From CAKQOE01 sp963627215 (GTDB lineage: Bacteria; Bacillota; Clostridia; Peptostreptococcales; Anaerovoracaceae): a DNA stretch of 29,290 bases. Below are positions 1-6,586 of the stretch, piece by piece. Under the pieces are notes generated by a model, which was not told where the DNA came from, searched no databases, and saw only the letters and a list, made by a program, of their open reading frames with translations. The translations under genes and the position numbers were made by a program. Every line of letters starts with the position of its first letter. Positions within the stretch are counted from its first letter, which is position 1. The stretch is taken from assembly GCA_963627215.1 (NCBI GenBank), contig CAVGAH010000012.1, positions 1 through 29,290 of the forward strand, read 5' to 3'.

Positions 1-31
1 ACGTAATGCCATGGAATGTAATTTCCGCCAT
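1..31 (-). CDS. Start of an unidentified leftward gene (partial)
   Basis: Only the first ten codons are in the window, reading MAEITFHGIT on the minus strand from an ATG at 31-29. An AGGA ribosome site lies about eight bases upstream of the ATG, and a well-formed minus-strand promoter sits at 78-105. That arrangement is what supports a real gene start. Ten residues are too few to name a family. The sequence continues beyond the left edge. Confidence 0.45.
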   Translation of the reverse strand, partial: MAEITFHGIT

Positions 32-77
32 GAGCCGGATCCTGCTAAATGCAGTTTCTTTTACGTAATCGGGGTCT

Positions 78-105
78 ATTATACGATTTTTTAATATTTT
101 TGTAA
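78..105 (-). promoter_or_regulatory. Promoter for the leftward gene at the left edge
   Basis: Read on the minus strand there is a -35 TTACAA (100-105), a 16-base spacer and a perfect -10 TATAAT (78-83). Transcription would start near position 71 and give a leader of about 40 nt before the ATG at 31. Sigma-70-type spacing and the downstream ribosome site agree. Confidence 0.55.
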
Positions 106-149
106 GTTATATTAATAACGCAAATAATCGATATTTCGTTGTTTTTAAA

Positions 150-182
150 AAAATGCACCACCTCGTGTCGGTGGTGCATTTT
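150..182. terminator. Bidirectional Rho-independent terminator
   Basis: A perfect 13-bp stem (150-162 with 170-182) encloses a 7-base loop. The A-run on its left and T-run on its right give U-tracts in both directions; the minus-strand tract is longer (seven T). No annotated gene ends here, so it either insulates the leftward promoter or ends a small transcript. Confidence 0.75.
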
Positions 183-200
183 ATGCAACAGTCAATATAT

Positions 201-307
201 TTTACACAACGATAGGCTGTTAATATTCTATAGCTAATTAAACTTCATTAAAAACACCACAGGAGGGGAACGCCATATTCATACGGCTTTCTCCTCCTGT
301 TTATTTT
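201..307 (+). ncRNA. Candidate small RNA (promoter, short tail, terminator hairpin)
   Basis: A -35-like TTTACA (201-206), a 17-base spacer and a -10-like TATTCT (224-229) would start RNA near 236. About 22 nt later there is a long hairpin: ACAGGAGG (259-266) pairs with CCTCCTGT (293-300), the pairing continues inward through GGAA/TTCT, and then GCC pairs with GGC around a 10-nt loop. A T-rich tract follows (301-307). No gene precedes this terminator on the plus strand, because a terminator and a leftward promoter lie to its left. A free-standing RNA of about 70 nt is therefore the simplest reading. It could instead be a minus-strand structure. Confidence 0.35.
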
Positions 308-336
308 TCTACTATTTAGTTCATTACATCCGACCC

Positions 337-351
337 GTGCGCCCGGCGCAC
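337..351. repeat. 15-bp 7-1-7 GC palindrome, copy 1
   Basis: Perfect odd palindrome GTGCGCC-C-GGCGCAC in AT-rich non-coding DNA, with no T-tract next to it, so not an ordinary terminator. It shares the GCC-C-GGC core and the arm length with copies at 2802, 15398, 26066 and 27933. Confidence 0.6.
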
Positions 352-392
352 CCACACTCATACACCCTTTCTGAAAACTTTACATTAATGTA

Positions 393-421
393 TTGTAGCA
401 TCTTATGAAAATTTGTATAAT
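393..421 (+). promoter_or_regulatory. Distal promoter for the structured leader of the amino-acid transporter operon
   Basis: -35 TTGTAG (393-398), 17-base spacer, -10 TATAAT (416-421). RNA starting near 428 would carry the 442-539 junction structure in its leader. A second promoter lies downstream at 548-577, so this one may be minor or may serve the leader RNA specifically. Confidence 0.4.
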
Positions 422-441
422 GTAAGTTGTGCATAAATGAA

Positions 442-539
442 TGTCTGACGGTGTCCGTTGTATTCTTTTAACGGCTCGCAGGCTGACTTTTCGCAGCTCG
501 TCAGCTGCGTGAAAAGCGTCTCAGCCTACATCGCAGACA
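442..539 (+). ncRNA. Candidate three-way-junction leader RNA
   Basis: The closing stem TGTCTG (442-447) pairs with CAGACA (534-539). Inside are a weak hairpin, CCGTT (455-459) with AACGG (470-474), and a strong one. The strong hairpin pairs AGGCTGA (480-486) with TCAGCCT (521-527), then CTTTT with AAAAG, then CGCAGCT with AGCTGCG around a CGTC loop. It lies between two promoters and upstream of an amino-acid permease operon. I do not recognise a known riboswitch class. A palindromic DNA element is an alternative. Confidence 0.35.
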
Positions 540-547
540 AACTGTTA

Positions 548-577
548 TTGACACACTACTGCTTGTGGTGTTAATAT
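548..577 (+). promoter_or_regulatory. Promoter of the first amino-acid ABC transporter operon
   Basis: Perfect -35 TTGACA (548-553), with -10 TTAATA (571-576, 17-base spacer) or TAATAT one base on. A TATAAT at 581-586 is too far from this -35 to be its partner. The leader to the TTG start at 652 is about 65-70 nt. Confidence 0.55.
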
Positions 578-651
578 ACCTATAATTCCTGTAGGTTTTA
601 CGAGATTGTTCCACAGTGCAGACATACTTTATTTAACTGGAGGGATTTTAC

Positions 652-1314
652 TTGTTTGATATGGGATTTATTTCTGAATACGCCCATATGTATGTAAGTG
701 CTGCGGGACTTACGCTGAGGATTGCTTTCTTCGGCATTATTTTCTCGCTAATACTCGGCGCTTTCTGCAGTATGGTGCAGTATTTTAAAATACCGGTCAT
801 CCGGAGGATTGTTGGTGTTTATATAGAGCTCAGCAGAAACACACCTCTGCTCGTTCAGCTTTATTTTATATACTATGGTCTGCCGAAGATCGGAATCAGC
901 CTTTCCGGTGAAATGTGTGCCATTATCGGCCTTATATTTCTAGGAGGCAGCTACATGTCAGAGGCTTTCCGAAGCGGACTTGACGCCGTCGAAAAGCCGC
1001 AGCTGGAGTCCGCAGCCAACCTCGGCTTCAGCAGAACGCAGACAATGCGCTACATAGTTTTTCCGCAGGCTCTGGCAACGTCTGTGCCTGCCCTGTGCGC
1101 GAACATCATCTTTATGATCAAGGAAACATCAGTAGTCAGCGCCATAGCTGTAGTTGACCTGATGTACGTTGCAAAGGATCTTATCGGTCTTTATTACAAT
1201 ACAGGCGAAGCGCTGCTCATGTTAGTAGTCGCTTACCTGCTGATACTGCTGCCGATATCCATAATCGCGACGCTGCTCGAAAGGAGGATGCGCTATGCAG
1301 GCTTTGGGAATTAG
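652..1314 (+). CDS. Polar amino-acid ABC transporter permease 1
   Basis: A 220-residue HisM/GlnP-type inner-membrane permease of a polar amino-acid importer. It has about five hydrophobic segments. The cytoplasmic coupling (EAA) loop is at about residues 103-140, with the features EAFRSGLDAV and AANLGFSRTQTM before the PQA turn that docks on the ATPase. The start is TTG at 652, chosen because a GGAGGG ribosome site ends seven bases upstream. Its 3' end overlaps the next permease by 20 bases, so the two are translationally coupled and probably form a heterodimer. The substrate cannot be read from the permease; the receptor at 3004 suggests an acidic amino acid or cysteine. Confidence 0.88.
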   Translation: MFDMGFISEYAHMYVSAAGLTLRIAFFGIIFSLILGAFCSMVQYFKIPVIRRIVGVYIELSRNTPLLVQLYFIYYGLPKIGISLSGEMCAIIGLIFLGGSYMSEAFRSGLDAVEKPQLESAANLGFSRTQTMRYIVFPQALATSVPALCANIIFMIKETSVVSAIAVVDLMYVAKDLIGLYYNTGEALLMLVVAYLLILLPISIIATLLERRMRYAGFGN

Positions 1315-1969
1315 CATATTATTCAAAGGAACGAATTTCCTGCGGCTGCTTGCCGGACTTTGGGTAACAGTCCGCATCAGCCTTATATCCGTAGTGCTTT
1401 CCATTGCACTCGGTCTGCTGTTCGGTATGTTCATGACACTAAAGAACCCGGCAGCTAAGGTAGTCAGCCGCGTGTACCTTGACTTTATACGTATCATGCC
1501 GCCTCTTGTACTGTTATTTTTAATGTACTTCGGTGTAACGAGAGCATTCGGCCTCAATCTCTCAGCAGAGCTGAGCGCCGTTATAGTATTCACGCTCTGG
1601 GGAACCGCAGAAATGGGCGACCTCGTGCGCGGAGCGCTCATCAGCATACCAAAGCACCAGTACGACAGCGCCACGGCGCTCGGCATGACTAAGCTCCAGA
1701 CATTCGTTCTTATCATCGTGCCTCAGACGCTCAGAAGGCTCCTCCCTCTAGCGATAAATCTGACGACTCGTATGATAAAGACGACGAGCCTTATAGCTCT
1801 CATCGGCATAGTCGAGGTACTGAAGGTCGGTCAGCAGATAATCGACGCTAACCGTTTTGATTATCCGACAGCGGCGCTCTGGATCTACGCAGTAGTATTC
1901 TTCCTCTACTTCTTCATATGCTGGCCTATATCGATGCTCGCAAAGAAGCTGGAAGAAAAATGGAGGTAA
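1295..1969 (+). CDS. Polar amino-acid ABC transporter permease 2
   Basis: A 224-residue partner permease of the same HisM/GlnP type, with an N-terminal membrane segment followed by the usual transmembrane core. Its coupling loop is at about residues 108-145 and contains EMGDLVRGAL, ATALGMTKLQTF and PQTLRR. The ATG at 1295 has an AAGGAGG ribosome site eight bases upstream, inside the end of permease 1. Ten bases separate its stop from the ATPase start. Two different permeases in one operon point to a heterodimeric channel, unlike the single-permease system at 11392. Confidence 0.88.
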   Translation: MQALGISILFKGTNFLRLLAGLWVTVRISLISVVLSIALGLLFGMFMTLKNPAAKVVSRVYLDFIRIMPPLVLLFLMYFGVTRAFGLNLSAELSAVIVFTLWGTAEMGDLVRGALISIPKHQYDSATALGMTKLQTFVLIIVPQTLRRLLPLAINLTTRMIKTTSLIALIGIVEVLKVGQQIIDANRFDYPTAALWIYAVVFFLYFFICWPISMLAKKLEEKWR

Positions 1970-1979
1970 AAACGTTCTA

Positions 1980-2759
1980 ATGGATGATAATATACAGTTA
2001 AAAGCAACAGGCATAATAAAAAAATTCGGTGACGACGTCGTTTTAAACGGCATCGACCTTTCGGTAAAGCGCGGCGAGGTAGTCGTAGTCCTCGGCCCTT
2101 CAGGCTGCGGAAAGAGCACTCTGCTCCGCTGTCTCAACGGACTTGAGCAGATAAACGGCGGTGAGATACTGCTCGACGGCGAAGCGATAACGTCTACAGG
2201 CAAGAACATGACGCGCATGCGACAGAAAATCGGAATGGTTTTCCAGAGCTATGATCTCTTTCCTCACAAGACGATACTCGACAATATCACGCTCGCTCCG
2301 ATAAAAGTCCAGAAGCGTTCAAAGGCAGAAGCAGAAGCAGAAGCAGAAAAGCTCCTGAAGCGCGTAGGCCTCTGGGAAAAGAAGGATCAGTTCCCTCGCC
2401 AGCTTTCAGGTGGTCAGAAGCAGCGTGTCGCCATAGTACGTGCACTGTGCATGCATCCGGAGGTCATGCTTTTCGACGAGGTTACAGCTGCCCTCGACCC
2501 CGAGATGGTTCGTGAGGTACTCGACGTAATGCTCGAGCTTGCTGAACAGGGACTGACGATGGTAATCGTAACGCACGAAATGCAGTTTGCGAGAGCTATA
2601 GCAGACCGCATAATGTTCCTCGACGGCGGTAAGGTAGTAGAAGAAGCAGACCCTGAAACGTTCTTCACGAACCCGTCATCAGAACGTGCAAAGCAATTCC
2701 TCAGCACATTCTCATTCGACAAGCATACAGTACACCTGCAAGAGCATGACGCTGAATAA
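1980..2759 (+). CDS. Amino-acid ABC transporter ATPase (GlnQ-type)
   Basis: A 259-residue nucleotide-binding subunit that powers the two permeases upstream. Visible motifs: Walker A GPSGCGKST (39-47), Q-loop Gln89, signature LSGGQKQRV (142-150), Walker B ending in LFDE (164-167) and switch His199. After the catalytic Glu the usual PTSALD reads VTAALD, a conservative variant. Residues 116-123 are an AEAEAEAE stretch encoded by four perfect GCAGAA units (2325-2348), in the helical domain just before the signature. The ATG at 1980 follows a GGAGG about 13 bases upstream, rather far. A terminator-like hairpin at 2878-2937 closes the operon. Confidence 0.9.
   Translation: MDDNIQLKATGIIKKFGDDVVLNGIDLSVKRGEVVVVLGPSGCGKSTLLRCLNGLEQINGGEILLDGEAITSTGKNMTRMRQKIGMVFQSYDLFPHKTILDNITLAPIKVQKRSKAEAEAEAEKLLKRVGLWEKKDQFPRQLSGGQKQRVAIVRALCMHPEVMLFDEVTAALDPEMVREVLDVMLELAEQGLTMVIVTHEMQFARAIADRIMFLDGGKVVEEADPETFFTNPSSERAKQFLSTFSFDKHTVHLQEHDAE
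2325..2348 (+). repeat. In-frame hexanucleotide repeat (GCAGAA)4 in the ATPase gene
   Basis: Four perfect GCAGAA units encode Ala-Glu four times. Gain or loss of a unit would add or remove two residues without a frameshift. Confidence 0.7.
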
Positions 2760-2801
2760 TATATAGATTGAGAATTGTGCTCCGCACAGATGTAGAGTTA
2801 C

Positions 2802-2816
2802 ACGCGCCCGGCGCGT
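2802..2816. repeat. 15-bp 7-1-7 GC palindrome, copy 2
   Basis: Perfect ACGCGCC-C-GGCGCGT in the gap between the ATPase and receptor genes. Small hairpins flank it: TGTGC-TCC-GCACA at 2776-2788 and CGGCT-CTC-AGCCG at 2823-2835. No T-tract follows. Confidence 0.6.
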
Positions 2817-2877
2817 TCAAGACGGCTCTCAGCCGCTTCTCATGCATTAAAGCTGCAATTATTACGATTATATAGAT

Positions 2878-2937
2878 GCCGCCCGCTAAACATCAGAATA
2901 AAATATCTAACATTTTCTGAACATGCGAGCGGCTTTT
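2878..2937 (+). terminator. Probable terminator of the permease-ATPase operon
   Basis: GCCGC (2878-2882) pairs with GCGGC (2929-2933), then CGC (2884-2886) with GCG (2925-2927) across one C-A mismatch. CAGAA further in pairs with TTCTG. TTTT follows at 2934-2937. The loop is long and the U-tract short, so partial read-through into the receptor gene is plausible. Confidence 0.5.
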
Positions 2938-2939
2938 AA

Positions 2940-2945
2940 TATAAT
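2940..2945 (+). promoter_or_regulatory. Candidate -10 element for the receptor gene
   Basis: Perfect TATAAT right after the terminator hairpin. The -35 region at the right distance (CTGAAC, 2917-2922, 17-base spacer) is poor. It would give the binding protein its own transcript, as is common because receptors are needed in excess. Confidence 0.35.
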
Positions 2946-2964
2946 AATATAAATTTCATTTTCT

Positions 2965-2982
2965 TCAGCCCTCACGGGCTGA
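2965..2982 (+). promoter_or_regulatory. Leader hairpin in front of receptor gene 1
   Basis: Perfect 7-bp stem TCAGCCC / GGGCTGA with loop TCAC, ending six bases before the GGAGGG ribosome site (2989-2994). A hairpin with nearly the same core occurs in the leader of the second receptor gene (13308-13323). Confidence 0.5.
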
Positions 2983-3003
2983 CATCATGGAGGGAAAAAT
3001 AAC

Positions 3004-3927
3004 ATGAAAAAGAGAAGTATTTTAGCTCTTGCTATGTCTGTTCTCATGGTCGGAGCAGCATTAACAGGATGCGGTTCAAACAGCGGCAACGCAGGAAGCG
3101 CTGCAGGCGCTGACAACGGTTCAGGCACTGCAAGCGTTGCAGGACGTACAGTAGACGAGATAAAGGCTGACGGTACTATCAGGATCGGCGTATTCAGCGA
3201 CAAGGCTCCATTTGGCTATGTTGATGAAAACGGTAACTATGCCGGCTATGATGTTTACTTTGCTGAAAGAATCGCTCAGGATCTCGGCGTTGATGTAGAA
3301 TACGTTTCTACAGATCCTGCAAGCAGAGTTGAATTCGTTGAAACGGGAAAGGTTGATGTAGTCCTCGCTAACTTTACTGTGACTGATGAAAGAGCTGAAA
3401 AAGTAGATTTCTGTCTGCCTTATATGAAGGTAGCTTTAGGTATCGTTTCGCCTGAAAGTGCTGAAATTACAGATCCTGAACAGCTCAATGGCAAGAAGCT
3501 CATAGTATGCAAGGGTACTACTGCCGAGACATACTTTGCTGAAAATTATCCTGATATCGAACTTGTCAAGTATGACCAGTATGCTGACGCTTATAACGCA
3601 CTTCTTGACGGCAGAGGTGATGCACTCTCTACAGACAACACAGAAGTACTCGCATGGGCTCTCAGCAACAAGGGCTTTACTGTAGGCGTTGAATCACTCG
3701 GTCAGATAGACACTATCGCTCCTGCAGTAGCAAAGGGCAACACATCACTCCTCGAATGGATAAACGGTGAAATCGAATCACTCGCAGGCGAAAACTTCTT
3801 CCACAAGGATTATGAAGAAACTCTCGCACCTGTTTACGGCGATGCTGCCGATCCTGAAGCTCTCGTAGTTGAAGGCGGTAAGGTAGACGCTGAGCCTGCA
3901 GGCGATGCACAGAGCTCTGCTCAGTAA
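3004..3927 (+). CDS. Amino-acid-binding lipoprotein (ABC receptor 1)
   Basis: A 307-residue extracellular solute-binding protein of family 3 (SBP_bac_3). A lipoprotein signal peptide ends at the lipobox LTGC, with Cys23 the likely lipidated residue. A Gly/Ser/Ala-rich linker follows to about residue 45, then two binding lobes. The region around FTVTDERAEKVDFCLPYMKVALG resembles aspartate/glutamate or cysteine receptors of the PEB1a kind, so an acidic amino acid or cysteine is my inferred ligand. The last 20 or so residues are a low-complexity tail. The ATG at 3004 lies nine bases after GGAGGG. It is the likely partner of the permeases and ATPase upstream. Confidence 0.88.
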   Translation: MKKRSILALAMSVLMVGAALTGCGSNSGNAGSAAGADNGSGTASVAGRTVDEIKADGTIRIGVFSDKAPFGYVDENGNYAGYDVYFAERIAQDLGVDVEYVSTDPASRVEFVETGKVDVVLANFTVTDERAEKVDFCLPYMKVALGIVSPESAEITDPEQLNGKKLIVCKGTTAETYFAENYPDIELVKYDQYADAYNALLDGRGDALSTDNTEVLAWALSNKGFTVGVESLGQIDTIAPAVAKGNTSLLEWINGEIESLAGENFFHKDYEETLAPVYGDAADPEALVVEGGKVDAEPAGDAQSSAQ

Positions 3928-3928
3928 A

Positions 3929-4020
3929 TTACAGGACGCCTGCTGTTGCCTGCGAAATATAGGAAATTTCAACTGCGCTTATCCGTATATTCTCCGGCAA
4001 TATAAGGGCGTCTTATGTAA
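3929..4020 (+). ncRNA. Extended imperfect hairpin after receptor gene 1
   Basis: Between the receptor stop and its terminator, 92 nt fold into one long interrupted helix. TTACA (3929-3933) pairs with TGTAA (4016-4020), GACGCC (3935-3940) with GGCGTC (4007-4012), TTGCC (3946-3950) with GGCAA (3996-4000), GA(A)ATATA (3954-3961) with TATATTC (3986-3992), and GGA (3962-3964) with TCC (3982-3984). That is about 26 pairs. It may be a stable 3' UTR structure, a 3'-derived small RNA, or a decayed palindromic mobile element. Confidence 0.4.
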
Positions 4021-4051
4021 AATAAAGTATATAGCAATAATACATCGCGGG

Positions 4052-4080
4052 CAGCCCCGATAACGGGGCTGTTCTTTTTA
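4052..4080 (+). terminator. Rho-independent terminator of receptor gene 1
   Basis: Perfect 8-bp stem CAGCCCCG / CGGGGCTG with loop ATAA, followed by TTCTTTTT. Classic form. Confidence 0.9.
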
Positions 4081-4087
4081 TTGCATT

Positions 4088-4125
4088 GAAAAAGCTGCCG
4101 CAGTCTTTTTATGACCGCGGCAGCT
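4088..4125 (-). terminator. Terminator of the pckA-cstA operon
   Basis: AGCTGCCGC (4093-4101) pairs with GCGGCAGCT (4117-4125), and GTC with GAC beyond one mismatch. On the minus strand the stem is followed by TTTTT (4088-4092). It faces the plus-strand terminator at 4052. Confidence 0.8.
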
Positions 4126-4186
4126 CTGATAAAACTATTTCGCTTTTCTACTGTGTTTTTATTTTATTTACGTTTACGTGCTGTGG

Positions 4187-4272
4187 GCGCGGTGACGCGC
4201 GTCTCAGACGATTCAATTCTTTTAAAATATTTCTTATTACTAATTATTTATGCATATATGCCGTTGTGAGAC
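4187..4272. other. Non-coding 3' region of cstA with inverted repeats
   Basis: Between the cstA stop and its terminator lie a small hairpin, GCGCG-GTGA-CGCGC (4187-4200), and a longer inverted repeat. In the latter GTCTCAGACG (4201-4210) pairs with CCGTTGTGAGAC (4261-4272) across one G-T wobble and one bulge, around an AT-rich loop. No ORF with a ribosome site is visible. Confidence 0.4.
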
Positions 4273-4302
4273 GGCCTGTAACGCGTTTTAATCGACTTTT
4301 TA

Positions 4303-6030
4303 TTAAGCCGCAGCGTTTTCCTTTGCTTCCTTCATGATAGTCTTGATGCTGTCAACAGCGAGGATAACAGCGAGAACTACGAGGAGGACAGCGATAACGG
4401 CACGGATCCACATCCATGCAACGCCTTCTCCGCCCGCCATAGCGCCAAGCAGATTTGACTTTATAGTAAAGCAGAGTGATGTAAGCGTTACTACGAGCAT
4501 GAAGATCATTGGAATATAGAACATCTTGTTGTTTCTGCCTACAGAACCAAGCCATGAAGCTACAGCCATGAGACCGAGTGCTGCAAGCAGCTGATTTGCG
4601 GCTCCGAAGAGCGCCCAGATGTTAGCGTAGCCTGTCATACCGAGACCGATACCGAGAACTACTGATATGATAGTTGCTACTAATGGATTAGCAAGTACCT
4701 TTGCTGCGCCATCAGCCTCTTTATAAGTTTTTCCATTAAGCCAGAATTCCTGGAACATGTATCTCGAAAGACGAGTTGCTGTATCGAGCGAAGTAAGGCA
4801 GAATGCCGATACCGCAAGGATAAGCATTGAGTAAGTGATCTCCTGAGTTCCTTCGAGGAACGGGATCTTATCTATCATCTGCGAGATACCTGTAGCAAAT
4901 ACAGCTGTAGGAACTACTGTAGTACCTGACTGATAATCATTCCAGATATAACCTACGGCACAGAGTGATATTATAGCAAGTGCGCACTCGATAAGCATAC
5001 CACCATAAGCGATAGGCTGAGCATCCTGCTCTCTGTCAAGCTGCTTAGCTGTAGTACCTGAACCTACAAGTGAATGGAAGCCTGAAATAGCCCCACATGC
5101 GATAGTAATGAAAAGTGCAGGGAACATACTTCCGAGTGAAGTTCCTGTAGGTGCGATCTTGTCAACAAAGCCTGTGAATGCCGGTATATCAAGTGTAGGA
5201 TGAGCGCCCAGGATACCGATAACAGCTGCAATCATCATAAAGTAAAGAAGGAATGAGCTGAGGTAGTCTCTCGGCTGGAGAAGTATCCATACCGGGCATA
5301 CCGAAGCGATCATGATGTAGATACCGATGAGGAACATCCATGTAGTTCCGCTCAGATAAAGCGGATGCCAGTTGAAGCCGATCACCATGCATAAGATGAT
5401 AGCGGCAACACCGATTATAGTCGATATAGCCAATCCTGCATTTCTTCTGTATACGAAGAAACCAAAAAGCACTGCTATTAAAATAAACATAATAGATATC
5501 ATAGCTGTACGTGCATTTGCAGTGCTTGCTGCTACATCTACTGAGCCTGAAGCATCATATGTAGCATTAAATGTGTTTGCAACGATAGAAGCGAATGCTG
5601 CTACTACAAGTATAAGTGTAAGATAAGCGAATACAAGGAATAACTTCTTTGCCTTGCTTCCCATACTTACTGATATAACTTCTCCGATAGATTTACCTTT
5701 ATTTCTTATAGATGCGAACAGTGCACCAAAGTCATGTACAGCACCAAAGAATATGCCGCCTATGAGTACCCATAAAAATACAGGAACCCAACCAAAAACT
5801 GCCGCCTGAATAGGACCGTTTATAGGACCAGCTCCTGCTATAGATGAAAAGTGATGACCGAGAAGTACAGGTGCCTTTGCAGGTACATAGTCCACGCCAT
5901 CTTCCATCTCATGAGCAGGAGTACTGTGTGAAGGATCAACGCCCCACTGTTTTGCGAGCCATCTTCCGTAAGTAAGATACGCAACAACAAGGATAGCGAG
6001 ACCAACCAGTAAGATTACTACTGCGTTCAT
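4303..6030 (-). CDS. cstA: CstA-family carbon starvation / pyruvate transporter
   Basis: A 575-residue polytopic membrane protein of the CstA family, whose characterised members import peptides or pyruvate with a cation. The N-terminus has the family pattern: GHHFSSIAGAGPINGP at about residues 58-73, then a GAVHDFGALFAS stretch. It is shorter than the roughly 700-residue E. coli proteins, as in other Firmicutes. An AAGGAGAG ribosome site lies about eight bases before the ATG at 6030. It is the third gene of an operon with pckA and an unknown gene, 28 bases after the latter. Pyruvate uptake would suit the PEP-carboxykinase context, but the substrate is inferred. Confidence 0.9.
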   Translation of the reverse strand: MNAVVILLVGLAILVVAYLTYGRWLAKQWGVDPSHSTPAHEMEDGVDYVPAKAPVLLGHHFSSIAGAGPINGPIQAAVFGWVPVFLWVLIGGIFFGAVHDFGALFASIRNKGKSIGEVISVSMGSKAKKLFLVFAYLTLILVVAAFASIVANTFNATYDASGSVDVAASTANARTAMISIMFILIAVLFGFFVYRRNAGLAISTIIGVAAIILCMVIGFNWHPLYLSGTTWMFLIGIYIMIASVCPVWILLQPRDYLSSFLLYFMMIAAVIGILGAHPTLDIPAFTGFVDKIAPTGTSLGSMFPALFITIACGAISGFHSLVGSGTTAKQLDREQDAQPIAYGGMLIECALAIISLCAVGYIWNDYQSGTTVVPTAVFATGISQMIDKIPFLEGTQEITYSMLILAVSAFCLTSLDTATRLSRYMFQEFWLNGKTYKEADGAAKVLANPLVATIISVVLGIGLGMTGYANIWALFGAANQLLAALGLMAVASWLGSVGRNNKMFYIPMIFMLVVTLTSLCFTIKSNLLGAMAGGEGVAWMWIRAVIAVLLVVLAVILAVDSIKTIMKEAKENAAA

Positions 6031-6058
6031 TTTTTACTCTCCTTTTAGGTTTCACATA

Positions 6059-6583
6059 TTACCTTTTTGATTTTTGAAGTATTTTATTAAATAATTTCGC
6101 ATAAGCCCGACCACTATGGTTCGTATAAGCACGTCCGCACGAGCGGTCGAGTACGGCTGTATGAAATTCCATCCAGCCTCGCAGCGAAAAGCGAAAACTT
6201 TTATAAATACGGCATTTTTTCAGTGCCCTTATCGCCGCAGGCTCCGTCTCGTCTGCCACTATGATGCACGTAATGTACGTGTACATGTGGTCCGGTACGG
6301 GATCTACAAGCTTCATGCCCGCCTCGTAAGCGGTCTTCTCACAAAGCCTGTACATCTCATCCGTCAGCTTCGGGACAGAAAAAATGTATACATATTCGTG
6401 GCAGTTTGCCTCCCACATAACATTTTTCTTAAATAAAAAATATTTCTGATTATTGACGTGAAGGTCGCAGCGAAGCCTCAAAGGAGCTGCGTCCTCTGAG
6501 GCTTTATTAACATCGTAATATGCCTCGAAATATCTTTCGAGTGCTTCAACTAATTCTTCACGTGTTTTTTCTGCTGCTGCCAT
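6059..6583 (-). CDS. Conserved-looking protein of unknown function between pckA and cstA
   Basis: A 174-residue soluble protein without signal peptide or membrane segment. The N-terminal 30 residues look helical (KTREELVEALERYFEAYYDV). The middle resembles an alpha/beta fold with CDLHVNNQKYFLFKKNVMW and a histidine-tyrosine patch (CHEYVYIF). The C-terminal part is basic and aromatic (SFRFSLRGWMEFHTAVLD) and ends Lys/Arg-rich. It reminds me of uncharacterised Clostridia domain families of similar size, but I cannot name it with certainty. The ATG at 6583 lies three bases after the pckA stop with only a weak GGAAAG site, so translation is probably coupled to pckA. Its position suggests a role linked to pyruvate/PEP metabolism. 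Confidence 0.75.
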   Translation of the reverse strand: MAAAEKTREELVEALERYFEAYYDVNKASEDAAPLRLRCDLHVNNQKYFLFKKNVMWEANCHEYVYIFSVPKLTDEMYRLCEKTAYEAGMKLVDPVPDHMYTYITCIIVADETEPAAIRALKKCRIYKSFRFSLRGWMEFHTAVLDRSCGRAYTNHSGRAYAKLFNKILQKSKR

Positions 6584-6586
6584 AAT

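Noticed and set aside
442..539. Purine-type riboswitch, suggested by the three-way junction
   Set aside because: The conserved junction and loop nucleotides of purine aptamers are missing, and the downstream genes are amino-acid permeases.
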